Shown here piece by piece: positions 1-9,675 of a DNA stretch of 64,000 nucleotides. The DNA is from Gammaproteobacteria bacterium (lineage in GTDB: Bacteria > Pseudomonadota > Gammaproteobacteria > HK1): positions 62,001 through 126,000 of the forward strand of contig JAJEAD010000032.1 of NCBI GenBank assembly GCA_022824305.1. The letters are read 5' to 3'. Position numbers and translations under genes: made by a program. Under the pieces are notes generated by a model. The model saw nothing but the letters and a program-made list of their open reading frames with translations, searched no databases and was not told the DNA's origin. Each line of letters starts with the position of its first letter. Within the stretch, counting starts at the first letter, position 1.

Positions 1-629
1 TTGCCGCCGAGAGCGAGATTGTTGGCCCGCAGGCGCTCCAGGTCCCGGGTGAATCCGAAGGTGCGGGCCCGACTCACCTCCTTCACGAAGGAGGTGGTGG
101 AAAAGTCGAGCGACGCGTGGTTGACGCACTGCTTGAAGACCGGATGATCGAACTCGATCGCGAAGCTGACCTTGAATCCGTCGAAGGGCTCGAAGCAGGC
201 GCTCTTGTCCCCGTCCTGCACCGCCACCTTGCGCAGAATGCGGATGAATCGCTTGGGAGCGTTCTGCTCCTCGATTCCCGCCGACTGAATCAGGAACACG
301 AAGGGACCGGCGCTACCGTCCATGATCGGCACCTCGGCCGCGCTCAGGTCCACGTAGGCGTTGTCCACCCCCAGCCCCGCCATTGCCGAGAGCAGGTGCT
401 CGACCGTGGAAACCCGGACGCCGTCCTTCACCAGCGTGGTGGACAGGGTCGTCTCGCCGACGTTCTTCGCGCAGGCCTTGATCTCGACGGGCTCGTCGAA
501 ATCCACCCGACGGAAGACCACGCCGGTGTTGGCGGCGGCCGGACGCAAGGTCAGGTACACCTTGGTGCCGGTATGCAGGCCCACGCCGGTGGCGCTGATA
601 GAGTTCTTGAGCGTACGCTGCCGGATCAT
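1..629 (-). CDS. lpxC: UDP-3-O-acyl-N-acetylglucosamine deacetylase LpxC (3' end outside window)
   Basis: LpxC removes the N-acetyl group of UDP-3-O-acyl-GlcNAc, the committed step of lipid A synthesis, as a cytosolic zinc enzyme. About 209 residues are present, starting [11 protein letters not shown], and they follow the E. coli protein closely: the ATGVGLHTG segment, the catalytic/zinc pair Glu77-His78 in [16 protein letters not shown] and SRARTFGF near the edge. The family is about 305 residues, so the C-terminal third, with the second zinc His/Asp pair, is outside the window. The gene follows ftsZ after 260 bp, the usual end of a gammaproteobacterial dcw cluster. ATG 629 is preceded by a GGAG-rich ribosome site. 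Confidence 0.97.
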   Translation of the reverse strand, partial: MIRQRTLKNSISATGVGLHTGTKVYLTLRPAAANTGVVFRRVDFDEPVEIKACAKNVGETTLSTTLVKDGVRVSTVEHLLSAMAGLGVDNAYVDLSAAEVPIMDGSAGPFVFLIQSAGIEEQNAPKRFIRILRKVAVQDGDKSACFEPFDGFKVSFAIEFDHPVFKQCVNHASLDFSTTSFVKEVSRARTFGFTRDLERLRANNLALGG

Positions 630-889
630 TTTCTCCTGCCCCTCCTCGGACCCGGCAGCCCACCGTGGCCTGCTCGAGCTATCCCTTCCGAAGCGCGTTC
701 AGCAAAATCGTAGCATAAGTTTCGCCTCGAACATCCATTCTCACAACGGGGAAATCGCCCGTGGGGGAATGGTCCCGCTCCCCGCCGCGATGCCCGGCGA
801 CAGCGGGTGCGGCCGCACCGCGACCCCGCGTGGCGAGAGGAGGCACGCGCGTCCGTCCTCGGCGATGTTCCCGAATGTGCCGGCGCTGA

Positions 890-2059
890 TCAGTCCGCCT
901 GTCGCTGGAGGAATGCCGGAATGTTGAGGAACTCCTCCTTGGTCTCCCGGGAGTTCTCGGACGCGCTTCGGGGCTTGGCCCGGCTCTGGGCGCGGAACAC
1001 CGTCGGTTGCTCGTAGTCGCGATAGTCTCGCCGGGCGCCGTTTCCGGCCTCCTCCGCGGGCTTCACGAGGCGCATCTCGGGCTCGACCTCCGCTGCTCGC
1101 TTGTCGCCGAGTCCGGTGGCCACCACGGTGACCCGCATCTCGTCCTCGATACTCTCGTCGAGCGCGGTGCCGATCACCATCAGCGCATCGTCGGTGGCGA
1201 GGTCTCCGATCGCCTCGCCCACCGCCGCGAACTCGTCGCGGCCCATGTCGGGTCCGGCGGTGATGTTGACGAGGATGCCGCAGGCGCCGCTCAGATCGAT
1301 GTCTTCGAGCAGCGGGCAGTTCACGGCCGCGTGCACGGCCTCTTCGGCACGACTCTCCCCGACCGCTCGCCCCGAACCCATCATCGCCCTTCCCTTCTCC
1401 GACATCACCGTACGCACGTCGGCAAAGTCCACGTTGATCACGCCGGGGCGGGTGATGAGCTCCGCGATGCCCCGCACCGCGCCGTGCAGCACTTCGTTCG
1501 CGGCGCGGAACGTGTCTCGCAGCGAGATGCCCTTGTCGAGAACGCTCAGCAGCTTCTCGTTGGGGACGGTGATCAACGAGTCCACGTGCTCGGAGAGCTC
1601 GGCAATGCCCTGCTCCGCAATGTTCATGCGGCGCTTGAGCTCGAAGGGGAAGGGCTTGGTGACCACGGCGACGGTCAGGATGTTCATCTCCTTGGCGAGC
1701 TGGGCGATGACCGGCGACGCTCCGGTGCCGGTGCCCCCGCCCATGCCGGCGGTGATGAACACCATGTCGGAGCCCTTGAGCACCTCGATGATGCGATCGC
1801 GATCCTCGAGCGCCGCCTGCCGGCCCACCGCGGGGTCCGCGCCCGCGCCGAGCCCCTGCGTCACTCCGGATCCAAGCTGAAGGAGAGTACGCGAGGACGA
1901 GTTGCCGAGCGCCTGCGAATCGGTATTGGCGACGACGAACTCCACCCCGTCAATCGAAGTCTCGAGCATGTGCTCGACCGCGTTTCCGCCTCCCCCGCCT
2001 ACTCCGATCACCCGGATGACGGCGGGACTCTGGCTGCAGGAATCCATGAGTTCAAACAT
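890..2059 (-). CDS. ftsZ: Cell division GTPase FtsZ
   Basis: Tubulin-like GTPase of 389 residues that polymerises into the Z ring at midcell and recruits the divisome. The nucleotide-binding GGGTGTG signature is at residues 107-113, and the T7 synergy loop (Asn209, Asp211, Asp214 in NVDFADV) supplies catalysis to the neighbouring subunit. A variable linker (about 320-375) leads to the conserved C-terminal peptide ending IPAFLQRQAD, the docking site for FtsA and ZipA. It lies 42 bp downstream of ftsA, and length and architecture are normal for the family. Confidence 0.98.
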   Translation of the reverse strand: MFELMDSCSQSPAVIRVIGVGGGGGNAVEHMLETSIDGVEFVVANTDSQALGNSSSRTLLQLGSGVTQGLGAGADPAVGRQAALEDRDRIIEVLKGSDMVFITAGMGGGTGTGASPVIAQLAKEMNILTVAVVTKPFPFELKRRMNIAEQGIAELSEHVDSLITVPNEKLLSVLDKGISLRDTFRAANEVLHGAVRGIAELITRPGVINVDFADVRTVMSEKGRAMMGSGRAVGESRAEEAVHAAVNCPLLEDIDLSGACGILVNITAGPDMGRDEFAAVGEAIGDLATDDALMVIGTALDESIEDEMRVTVVATGLGDKRAAEVEPEMRLVKPAEEAGNGARRDYRDYEQPTVFRAQSRAKPRSASENSRETKEEFLNIPAFLQRQAD

Positions 2060-2101
2060 GAGAACACCTCCAATCGGCCCTCGGGCCCAATTCGAAATCC
2101 A

Positions 2102-3337
2102 TCAGAAACCGCTCTGAAACCAGCTCTTCATTCGTTGCAGGGGGCTCGGCGCGTCCCCGGGGGCGCCCACTCCGGCGCCACCGCGTTCGCGCCCGCTCCG
2201 GCCCGCAAAGCGCAGCAACCCGACACCGGTCGCGTACACGGGATTGCGCACCACTTCGACCAGTCCCTCCACCTGCTGCGGATGCCCGATGCGCACCGGC
2301 ATGTGGAGAATCTCTTCGGCGAGCTCGACGAGACCGTCCATCTTCGCGCTGCCCCCGGTGAGGACCATGCCCGCCGCCACGAGGTCCTCGAAGCCGCTTC
2401 GGCGCAGCTCGGCCTGGATCAGGGTGAGCAGCTCCTCGTAGCGCGGCTCCACGACCTCGGCCAGGGTCTGTCGCGCAAGACGGCGTGAAGGGCGCTCGCC
2501 CACGCTCGGTACTTCGATCGTCTCTTCCATGGACGCGAGCTGCGCCAGGGCGCACGCGTACTTGATCTTGATTTCTTCCGCGCGCGCGGTGGGCGTGCGC
2601 AGAGCGACCGCAATGTCGTTGGTCACCTGGTCGCCTGCGATGGGGATGACCGCGGTATGGCGTATCGCCCCCTCGGTGAAGATCGCGATGTCCGTGGTGC
2701 CCCCGCCGATGTCCACGAGGCAGATTCCGAGATCCTTCTCGTCGTCGGCGAGGACCGCATCGCTCGAGGCGAGCTGCTCGAGGACGATTTCGTCGACCTC
2801 GAGTCCGCAACGGCGAACGCACTTGATGATGTTGTGGGCGGAGCTCACCGCGCCGGTAACCATGTGGACCTTGGCCTCGAGGCGCACCCCCGACATGCCC
2901 ACCGGCTCCCGGATCCCGTCCTGGTCGTCGATGATGTACTCCTGAGGGAGTATGTGGAGGATGCGCTGGTCAGCGGGAATGGCTACCGCGCGTGCCGCGT
3001 CGAGCACCCGCTCGACATCGCTCGCGGTCACTTCCCGATCCCGGATGGCGACGATGCCGTGGGAGTTGAGGCTGCGGATGTGACTGCCCGCGATGCCGGC
3101 GCTCACCGAGTTGATCTGACATCCGGCGATGAGCTCCGCCTCCTCGACCGCGCGCCGGATGCACTGCACGGTGGACTCGATGTTGACGACGACTCCCCGC
3201 TTCAGGCCGCGCGAAGGCTGCAGTCCGATGCCGATGATCTCTATCCCGCCATCGGCCTTCTGCTCCCCCACGATTGCACAGACCTTGGAGGTGCCGACAT
3301 CCAGGCCCACGACGAGATCGCGGTCGTTGCGTTTCAC
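2102..3337 (-). CDS. ftsA: Cell division protein FtsA
   Basis: Actin-fold ATPase of 411 residues that tethers FtsZ to the inner membrane and links it to later divisome proteins. Visible are the N-terminal phosphate-1 loop GLDVGTSKVCAIVG (from residue 10), the DIGGGTTDIAIF phosphate-2 motif and the LTGGSAKMDGL adenosine motif. A proline/glycine linker precedes a C-terminal amphipathic membrane-targeting helix (QRMKSWFQSGF). The start is a GTG whose last two bases form the TGA of ftsQ (GTGA overlap), implying translational coupling. Confidence 0.97.
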   Translation of the reverse strand: MKRNDRDLVVGLDVGTSKVCAIVGEQKADGGIEIIGIGLQPSRGLKRGVVVNIESTVQCIRRAVEEAELIAGCQINSVSAGIAGSHIRSLNSHGIVAIRDREVTASDVERVLDAARAVAIPADQRILHILPQEYIIDDQDGIREPVGMSGVRLEAKVHMVTGAVSSAHNIIKCVRRCGLEVDEIVLEQLASSDAVLADDEKDLGICLVDIGGGTTDIAIFTEGAIRHTAVIPIAGDQVTNDIAVALRTPTARAEEIKIKYACALAQLASMEETIEVPSVGERPSRRLARQTLAEVVEPRYEELLTLIQAELRRSGFEDLVAAGMVLTGGSAKMDGLVELAEEILHMPVRIGHPQQVEGLVEVVRNPVYATGVGLLRFAGRSGRERGGAGVGAPGDAPSPLQRMKSWFQSGF

Positions 3338-4047
3338 GCTTCTGCCTCCACGCCGGGGTCACCGACTTCCTTCCGCCAGCGCACCGCAAAGCCGTTGCCG
3401 TAGCGCAGGTCGATTTCCCCGACCTCTTCCAGGCGCGCGCCGAGCGCGCTGGGGAACGCGCGCGCGTAGCGCGGCAGGAACTCATCGAAAGTGTCCGGAC
3501 CAAGCTGCACGACGATGCCGTTCGCGAGACCCGCAACCCACGAGCCGCTCCCGTTCAGCTCGAGACTCGCCACCCGGACCCGCAGGTATCTCTGCGTGAT
3601 CCGATCGAGCTCGCGGTAGCGTTCGAGCACCCGGTAGTGTCCGCCCTCCGGTCCGGCCAGCACCGGCAGCGAAGCGGATGGCTCGAGGCTCTCCGGCGCA
3701 AAGGAATTTCCGTCCTGCTCGAGCAGCTCCCGGTCTCGCCACCTCGCGACCGCGACGCGCTCGCGGATTTCGATGTCGAGCCGATCCGGCCAGACCCGGC
3801 GCACCGAGACGTCCGCGACCCACGGAATGGTGCGTGCGGCCCTTCGAATCGCGAACACGTCGACCATGAAGAAGGCGTGAGGGATGTACGGAGCGATCGC
3901 GTCTTCGAGAGCCTGTTTCGACACATGCACGAAGGGACCGGTCACCCGAACCGACTGAAGCGGCTGCCGCCACAGCTCCGGGAGCACGGGCACGGTCACC
4001 ACGGCCAGGAGGAGGACACCGACGAAGGCGGTCACTGCACGTTTCAT
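3334..4047 (-). CDS. ftsQ: Cell division protein FtsQ
   Basis: Bitopic inner-membrane divisome protein of 237 residues that bridges the cytoplasmic ring and the FtsB/FtsL complex. It has a very short cytoplasmic tail, one transmembrane helix (about residues 5-22), a POTRA domain opening at SVRVTGPFVHVSK and then the FtsQ beta domain. I took ATG 4047 (MKRAVTAF), 5 bp after the ddl stop; a longer in-frame reading exists upstream but runs through ddl and has no family-like sequence. It overlaps ftsA by 4 bp. Confidence 0.93.
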   Translation of the reverse strand: MKRAVTAFVGVLLLAVVTVPVLPELWRQPLQSVRVTGPFVHVSKQALEDAIAPYIPHAFFMVDVFAIRRAARTIPWVADVSVRRVWPDRLDIEIRERVAVARWRDRELLEQDGNSFAPESLEPSASLPVLAGPEGGHYRVLERYRELDRITQRYLRVRVASLELNGSGSWVAGLANGIVVQLGPDTFDEFLPRYARAFPSALGARLEEVGEIDLRYGNGFAVRWRKEVGDPGVEAEA

Positions 4048-4052
4048 CGCGG

Positions 4053-5006
4053 TTACAGGGTGGTCTCGAGAATCCGCCACACCAGCTCGTCGAAATCGAT
4101 GCCTACGGCTTGCGCGGCCATCGGCACGAGGCTGTGGTCGGTCATCCCGGGCGCGGTGTTGACGTCCAGGAAGTAGGGAGCGCCGCTCGGGTCGCACCGG
4201 AAATCGACCCTTCCCCAACCGCTTGCCCCCACGGACTGGAAAGCCCGCAGGCTCAGGGCCTTGAACGACCCTTCGCGCTCCGGGTCCAGTCCGCTCGGGC
4301 AGTGATAGCGGGTCCCCGCATCGTCGGCGTACTTTGCCGAGTAGTCGTAGAAGTCCCGGGCCGGCTCCAGGCGTATCAGGGGGAGCACTTCCTCCCCGAG
4401 AATCCCGGCGGTGTACTCCTCTCCCTGCAGCCAGGGCTCGACGATGAGCTCGTCGTCGTAGCGCATCGCCTCGTACCAGCCGACGTGCAGGCCCTCCTCA
4501 TCCCGGGCGCAGCACACCCCGATGCTGGAACCCTCGTGTACCGGCTTCACCGCGAGCGGAAATCCCAGCGCTCGTCCGGCGGACAGGAGCTCGTCCTCGT
4601 TGCGCACGACGCGGAACTCCGGCGTCGGAATGCCGCAGGCCTGCCACACCCGCTTGGCCCGATGCTTGTCCATGGCGAGAGCGGAGCCGAGGACGCCGCT
4701 TCCGGTGTACGCAATCCCCACCGTATCCAGGGCCCCCTGGACGCTGCCGTCCTCCCCTCCACGTCCGTGGAGGATGATGAAGACTCGGTCGACTCCCGCC
4801 GCCCTGATGCGATCGAGCACGTCGCCGCCCTTGTCAATCGGCACCACATCGAGGCCCTTGTTCCTCAGGGCCCCGATCACCGCCGCCCCGCTCCGCAGCG
4901 AGATCTCCCGCTCGGCGGAGTCTCCGCCGTAGAGCACGGCGACCCGACCGAACTCGGCCGGATCGCGCGCGGCGCGGGTCGTCCTCGTCTGCTGCGCACT
5001 CACCAT
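4053..5006 (-). CDS. ddl: D-alanine--D-alanine ligase
   Basis: ATP-grasp ligase of 317 residues that joins two D-alanines for the peptidoglycan stem peptide. The N-terminal motif VAVLYGGDSAEREISLRSG is typical of DdlB, followed by HGRGGEDGSVQG, the ATP-grasp core (PLAVKPVHEGSSIGV) and the C-terminal metal/substrate motif FLDVNTAPGMTDHSLVP. ATG 5006 lies 2 bp after the murB stop; reading further upstream enters murB. Position between murB and ftsQ is the standard dcw order. Confidence 0.96.
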   Translation of the reverse strand: MVSAQQTRTTRAARDPAEFGRVAVLYGGDSAEREISLRSGAAVIGALRNKGLDVVPIDKGGDVLDRIRAAGVDRVFIILHGRGGEDGSVQGALDTVGIAYTGSGVLGSALAMDKHRAKRVWQACGIPTPEFRVVRNEDELLSAGRALGFPLAVKPVHEGSSIGVCCARDEEGLHVGWYEAMRYDDELIVEPWLQGEEYTAGILGEEVLPLIRLEPARDFYDYSAKYADDAGTRYHCPSGLDPEREGSFKALSLRAFQSVGASGWGRVDFRCDPSGAPYFLDVNTAPGMTDHSLVPMAAQAVGIDFDELVWRILETTL

Positions 5007-5008
5007 CT

Positions 5009-5917
5009 TCAGTTCCCGTCCGGACCCTCGCCGACGATGCGCACCTCGGGCTCGAGCCGGACGCCGAACTCGGAGCCGACACGGTCGACGATCAGCGCCA
5101 TCAGCTCCTCGACATCGCCCGCGCTGGCGCCGCCGGCGTTGACGATGAAATTGGCATGCTTGGGAGAGACGAGCGCCCGGCCCACCGACGCCCCCTTGAG
5201 CCCGCAGGCCTCGATGAGGCGCGCCGCGAAGTCCCCGGGCGGGTTGCGGAACACCGAGCCGCAGTTCCGGGTCCCGACCGGCTGGGTCTGCGCGCGCAGG
5301 CGCAGCAGGGACTTCACGGTGCCGGCGCCCTCCCCGGAAGGGTCGTGGGAGAGTCGGAGATCGGCGGAGAGAAACCACTCCCCGGGCGCTCCTCCCACCT
5401 GCCGGTACCCGACCTCGAAATCGCCGCGCCCGCGCCGGCGACGCCGGCCGCGACGGTCGATCGTCTCGACGCTCTCGACGATCTCCCAGGTCTCACCGCC
5501 GAATGCGCCCGCGTTCATCGCCAGCGCGCCGCCCATGGTGCCCGGTATTCCGGCCAGGAACTCGCCGCCGGAGAGCTGCCTGCGCACGGAGAAGCGCGCC
5601 ACCTTCGGACACGCGGCGCCCGCCGCCGCGCGCAGCGTGCACGGCTGCGCAACCCGGAGGCCGGAGAGACCGGCGGAAGTCGCGATCACCGTTCCCCGAA
5701 TCCCTCCGTCACGCACCAGGAGATTGCTCCCGAGTCCGATCACGAGCACCGGCTCCTCGTCGGCCAGGGAGGAGAGGAAGGCGGACAGATCCTCCGCGTC
5801 GGCGGGTTCGAAGAAGCGGTCTGCGCTCCCCCCGATTCCCCACACCGTGTGCCGGGACATCGGCTCCGCGAATCGCAGGTTGCCGCGCACCCGGGCCGAA
5901 GCGTCGCTCACCGTCAT
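5009..5917 (-). CDS. murB: UDP-N-acetylenolpyruvoylglucosamine reductase MurB
   Basis: FAD/NADPH enzyme of 302 residues that reduces UDP-GlcNAc-enolpyruvate, product of MurA, to UDP-MurNAc. FAD-binding motifs are clear (GLGSNLLVRDGG and GIPGTMGGALAMNAGAFGGE), and the proton-donor serine sits in NCGSVFRNP. This is the short type I-like architecture. A run rich in arginine and glycine (RRGRRRRRGRG) occupies a surface loop. ATG 5917 comes just after the murC stop at 5920; the long in-frame extension upstream lies inside murC and was rejected. Confidence 0.95.
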   Translation of the reverse strand: MTVSDASARVRGNLRFAEPMSRHTVWGIGGSADRFFEPADAEDLSAFLSSLADEEPVLVIGLGSNLLVRDGGIRGTVIATSAGLSGLRVAQPCTLRAAAGAACPKVARFSVRRQLSGGEFLAGIPGTMGGALAMNAGAFGGETWEIVESVETIDRRGRRRRRGRGDFEVGYRQVGGAPGEWFLSADLRLSHDPSGEGAGTVKSLLRLRAQTQPVGTRNCGSVFRNPPGDFAARLIEACGLKGASVGRALVSPKHANFIVNAGGASAGDVEELMALIVDRVGSEFGVRLEPEVRIVGEGPDGN

Positions 5918-5919
5918 GT

Positions 5920-7404
5920 TCACGCTTCCCCGCTCCGGATCGGCGCCGCCCAGTGGCGCTTCAACAGCCCGGGCAGCGCGCCGACGTCTCCCGCGCCGAG
6001 CGTCAGCACCACGTCTCCCTCCCGCGCAACGTCGTCGAGCAGGGCGGGGACTTCGCCCGGACTCTCCACGAAGACCGGATTGACCCGGCCCCGCACTCGC
6101 AACGCCCGACACAGCGCGCGGCCGTCGGCCCCGCCGAGCTCCGCCTCGCCCGCGCGATAGACTTCGAGCAGGACCAGTGCGTCCAGGTCTGCGAGCACCC
6201 CGACGAAGTCTTCGAAGAGAGCGCGGGTCCGGGTGTATCGATGGGGTTGGAAGACCGCGAGCAGGCGTCTTCCGGGAAAGCCCGCGCGCACCGCCTCCAG
6301 CACCGCGCTCAGCTCGCGCGGATGGTGGGCGTAGTCGTCGACCAGGGTCACGCGTCCCCTCGGCGTCAAGCGCTCGCCGTGCACCTGCAGGCGCCGGGCA
6401 ATGCCCTGAAACCCGTGCAGGGCACGGCAGATGGCGTCGTCGGCGACTTCGAGCTCGGTGGCCACCGCAATCGCCGCCAGCGCGTTGTAGACGTTGTGCC
6501 GGCCGGGAAGATTGAGGCTCACCTCGAGCGTCTCGCGTCCCCGACGCGACACCCGGAACGTCGTGCGCATTCCCGTCTGCCGCAGCTTCATTGCCCGCAC
6601 CGCGGACTCCGGAGCGAATCCGTAGGTGCGCACCGCGCGGAGAATCCGGGGCAGGATCGAGGCGATGGACGGGTCGTCGCCGCACACCACGGCAAGACCG
6701 TAGAAGGGCAGTCGTTGCAGAAACTCGACGAAGGCCTCCTCGAGCTGCCCGAGGTCGTTGCCGTAGGCCTCCATGTGATCGGCATCGATGTTGGTCACCA
6801 CCGCGACCACCGGCTGCAGGCGTAGAAAGGACCGGTCGCTCTCATCCGCTTCCGCCACGAGGTAGGGGCCCGCGCCGAGGCGGGCGTTGGAGCCGATGCT
6901 GTTCAGGCGCCCTCCAATCACGCAGGTAGGATCCAGACCGCCCTCCGCGAGCACGCTCGTCACGAGGCTGGTGGTGGTCGTCTTTCCGTGGGTTCCCGCC
7001 ACCGCGATGCCGTGGCGGAAGCGCATCAGCTCCGCCAGCATCTGGGCTCGGGGCAGAATGGGAATGCCCCGGACTCTCGCCTCTTCCAGCTCGACGTTGT
7101 CCTCGGGCACCGCGGCCGAACGGACCACGACATCGCAGTGGGCGACATGAGCGGCCCGATGTGCGCCGTGCACGCGGACCCCGATTCCGCCGAGGTGCCG
7201 GGTCATGCCGCTCTCCGCCAGGTCGGATCCGGAGACTTCGAAACCGAGCGTGTGGAGCACCTCGGCGATGCCCCCCATGCCGGCGCCTCCGACACCGACG
7301 AAGTGCACGCGGCGCGCCCGCAGCATCCAGGGATGCGGCTCGGGAAGCGAGCCGAAGCCGGACCAGTCCCGGTCCGGACTCGTTGCCGGAACGCTACTGC
7401 CCAT
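5920..7404 (-). CDS. murC: UDP-N-acetylmuramate--L-alanine ligase MurC
   Basis: Mur ligase of 494 residues that adds L-alanine to UDP-MurNAc with ATP. The N-terminal Rossmann motif HFVGVGGAGMGGIAEVL (residues 34-50) binds the UDP-sugar; the P-loop GTHGKT is at 137-142, followed by the central DADHMEAYG segment and the C-terminal DDYAHHP motif. ATG 7404 sits 4 bp after the murG stop, and the roughly 27-residue N-terminal lead before the core is acceptable for the family. Confidence 0.96.
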   Translation of the reverse strand: MGSSVPATSPDRDWSGFGSLPEPHPWMLRARRVHFVGVGGAGMGGIAEVLHTLGFEVSGSDLAESGMTRHLGGIGVRVHGAHRAAHVAHCDVVVRSAAVPEDNVELEEARVRGIPILPRAQMLAELMRFRHGIAVAGTHGKTTTTSLVTSVLAEGGLDPTCVIGGRLNSIGSNARLGAGPYLVAEADESDRSFLRLQPVVAVVTNIDADHMEAYGNDLGQLEEAFVEFLQRLPFYGLAVVCGDDPSIASILPRILRAVRTYGFAPESAVRAMKLRQTGMRTTFRVSRRGRETLEVSLNLPGRHNVYNALAAIAVATELEVADDAICRALHGFQGIARRLQVHGERLTPRGRVTLVDDYAHHPRELSAVLEAVRAGFPGRRLLAVFQPHRYTRTRALFEDFVGVLADLDALVLLEVYRAGEAELGGADGRALCRALRVRGRVNPVFVESPGEVPALLDDVAREGDVVLTLGAGDVGALPGLLKRHWAAPIRSGEA

Positions 7405-7408
7405 CACT

Positions 7409-8518
7409 TCAGGCACGCGCCACCTCCAGGCAGTGACGGGCCACCCGCGACGCCGCGTCCTCGACCGCGAGGCGCCGTGCGGCACTGGCCATCTCGAGCA
7501 CCCGGCTTCGACGTCGTTCGAAATCCAGCAGGTGAAGCGCCAGCCGCGACGCGTCGAAGTCCTCCTGGGGAATCAGCAGGGCCGCGCCCGCCTCCACCAG
7601 CGGATTCGCGTTGCGAGTCTGGTGATCGTCCACCGCGAAGGGGAAAGGAATCAGGATCGAGGCGGCGCCGGCAGCGGAGAGCTCCGCCACGGTGAGCGCT
7701 CCGGCGCGGCATACCACCACGTCCGCCCATGCGTAGGCGGACGCCATGTTCTCGATGAACTCGTCCACGACGACCTCGAACCCGACTCCCGCGTAGCGTG
7801 CCCGGGTGCACTCGACGTTTCCTCGGCCGCTCTGGTGGCGCAGGCTCAGGGAGGCCCGCGCCTTCAGCCTCGCCACCGCCTGCGGCACCACCTGGTTGAG
7901 GATCCGTGCACCCTGGCTTCCGCCCAGCACCAGCACCCGCAGGGGGCCATGGCGGGAGGCGAGCCGGTCCTCGGGCTCGGGAACCTCGAGAATCTCTTCA
8001 CGGACCGGATTGCCCACGTGGATGGCCCGGCGCCGGGGAGAAAACGCCCCGGGAACGGCCTCGAGCACCCGATTCGCCCAGGGCCCGAGCCAGCGGTTGA
8101 CCATTCCGGGCACCGCATTCTGCTCGTGGAGCACGAGAGGAAGCCCCAGGAGGCGCGCCGCGAGCGCGCCCGGCGCGCTCGCATACCCACCCATTCCCAG
8201 CACCGCCGCGGCCCGATGTCGGCGCAGGCAACGACGGGCCGCCCCCAGGGCGAGCACGAAGCGAAGCGCCGCGCCGGAGCGCCGCTGCCACGTGCCGGAG
8301 CGCAGACCGGAGACGCGCACCGTGTGGAAATCGAAGCCGTGGCGAGGCACCACCCGGGCCTCGAGGCCGGCGGCGGTACCCAGCCAGATGACCCTCGCGG
8401 ACTCGCGGCGCAGGCACTCCGCCACCGCGAGGGCGGGATACACGTGCCCTCCCGTGCCACCGGCCGCGATGACGACAGTGGGCGGGTGGGCGCCGGAGGC
8501 TCGCCGCCTTCCGATCAT
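7409..8518 (-). CDS. murG: UDP-GlcNAc:undecaprenyl-pyrophosphoryl-MurNAc-pentapeptide transferase MurG
   Basis: Peripheral inner-membrane GT28 glycosyltransferase of 369 residues that converts lipid I to lipid II. The lipid-binding glycine loop GGTGGH is at residues 20-25 and the second loop GGSQGARILNQ opens the C-terminal Rossmann domain; a conserved H-E-Q-N stretch (LHEQNAVPG) follows. ATG 8518 overlaps the ftsW stop (ATGA), so the two are probably translated as a coupled pair. Confidence 0.96.
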   Translation of the reverse strand: MIGRRRASGAHPPTVVIAAGGTGGHVYPALAVAECLRRESARVIWLGTAAGLEARVVPRHGFDFHTVRVSGLRSGTWQRRSGAALRFVLALGAARRCLRRHRAAAVLGMGGYASAPGALAARLLGLPLVLHEQNAVPGMVNRWLGPWANRVLEAVPGAFSPRRRAIHVGNPVREEILEVPEPEDRLASRHGPLRVLVLGGSQGARILNQVVPQAVARLKARASLSLRHQSGRGNVECTRARYAGVGFEVVVDEFIENMASAYAWADVVVCRAGALTVAELSAAGAASILIPFPFAVDDHQTRNANPLVEAGAALLIPQEDFDASRLALHLLDFERRRSRVLEMASAARRLAVEDAASRVARHCLEVARA

Positions 8519-9675
8519 CGGCCCCGCCTCGTTTCGAGCGCCACCCTCAGCAGGAGCCCGATTCCGCTGCAGGTCACCAACATGCTGGATCCTCCGTAGC
8601 TCACCAGGGGCAGCGGCAGCCCCTTGGTGGGCAGCACGCCCATGTTCACGCCGATGTTGAAGAAGGCCTGTATTGCGACCAGCAGGCCGATGCCGTAGGC
8701 GACGTGCGCACCGCAGGGTCGTCCCGCCGCCTCGGATTCCCGCCCTATGCCGATCGCGCGCAGGCAGACGAAGAGGAACACCGCGATGACCGCCACCACG
8801 CCGACGAAGCCCAGCTCCTCCGCAAGCACCGCGAACAGGAAGTCGTTGTGCGCTTCCGGCAGGTAGAAGAGCTTCTGCACCCCTTCGCCCAGGCCCACTC
8901 CGAACCAGCCGCCGCGTCCGATCGCGATCTGCGCCTGCGTGAGCTGGAAACCGCTTCCGAAGGGGTCGGCCCACGGATTCGTGAAGGAGAGCAGGCGCTC
9001 GAGGACGTAGGACTCCTGCAGTGCGAGCGTGCCCAGGCCCGCCGCGGCGGCAAGCGCCGGGCCCACGCAGACGACCAGCGGCGTGCCGCCGAGATACAGC
9101 ATCCCGAATGCGGTGGCGAGGAGCACCGCGGTGGTCCCGTAGTCCGACTCGAGAACGATGAGCGCGGCAATGGCGACGAGGAGGCCGACCGTCGCCATGT
9201 AGCTTCGCACGGGAGTCTCGTGCTCCGCGCTGCGCCTCCCCAGAAATCCCGCAAGATAGAGAATGACGCAGAGCTTCATGGGCTCGGAAGGCTGGAGAGT
9301 GAGGCTCCCGATCCGCAGCCACCGCCGGCTTCCGTTGACCTCGTGGCCGATGCCGGGAATGAGCACCAGGGCAAGCAGGACCATCCCTGCCCCCAGGAGC
9401 CAGGGCGCGATGCGGATCCACAGCGAGAGGGGAAGGCTGGCGGCGACGGCAGCGGCGAGGACGCCGCTCGCCGCATACGCGCAGTGGCGTACGAAGTAGT
9501 GGAAGGGCGCCCCCTCTTCCCCGGCCGCGGTGGCCAGTGAAGCCGAAGCGACCATCACCATTCCCAGTCCGAGCAGGGCCAGGGTCGCGACGAGGAGCGG
9601 CAGATCGAGGATCGGGGGCGGCTCGGCGGCCTCCGCGGGGTTGACCGGAACGCGAAACTGCGCCTGGGGTCTCAC
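8515..9675 (-). CDS. ftsW: Septal peptidoglycan glycosyltransferase FtsW
   Basis: SEDS-family polytopic membrane protein of 386 residues that polymerises lipid II at the septum together with FtsI. About ten transmembrane helices are visible, with signature stretches NGSRRWLRIG, LQPSEPMKL, ESDYGTT, the QAQIAIGRGGWFGVGLGEG loop and the C-terminal GLPLPLVSYGGSS motif. The start is a GTG at 9675 that overlaps the murD stop (GTGA); no better start exists before the first helix. Confidence 0.95.
   Translation of the reverse strand: MRPQAQFRVPVNPAEAAEPPPILDLPLLVATLALLGLGMVMVASASLATAAGEEGAPFHYFVRHCAYAASGVLAAAVAASLPLSLWIRIAPWLLGAGMVLLALVLIPGIGHEVNGSRRWLRIGSLTLQPSEPMKLCVILYLAGFLGRRSAEHETPVRSYMATVGLLVAIAALIVLESDYGTTAVLLATAFGMLYLGGTPLVVCVGPALAAAAGLGTLALQESYVLERLLSFTNPWADPFGSGFQLTQAQIAIGRGGWFGVGLGEGVQKLFYLPEAHNDFLFAVLAEELGFVGVVAVIAVFLFVCLRAIGIGRESEAAGRPCGAHVAYGIGLLVAIQAFFNIGVNMGVLPTKGLPLPLVSYGGSSMLVTCSGIGLLLRVALETRRGR

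Noticed and set aside
630-889. Promoter for lpxC in the ftsZ-lpxC gap
   Set aside because: TATGCT and TACGAT shapes are present on the minus strand but none has a -35 at acceptable spacing; not strong enough to annotate.
1007-2488. 493-residue plus-strand frame over ftsZ/ftsA
   Set aside because: Antisense shadow of two confidently identified genes.
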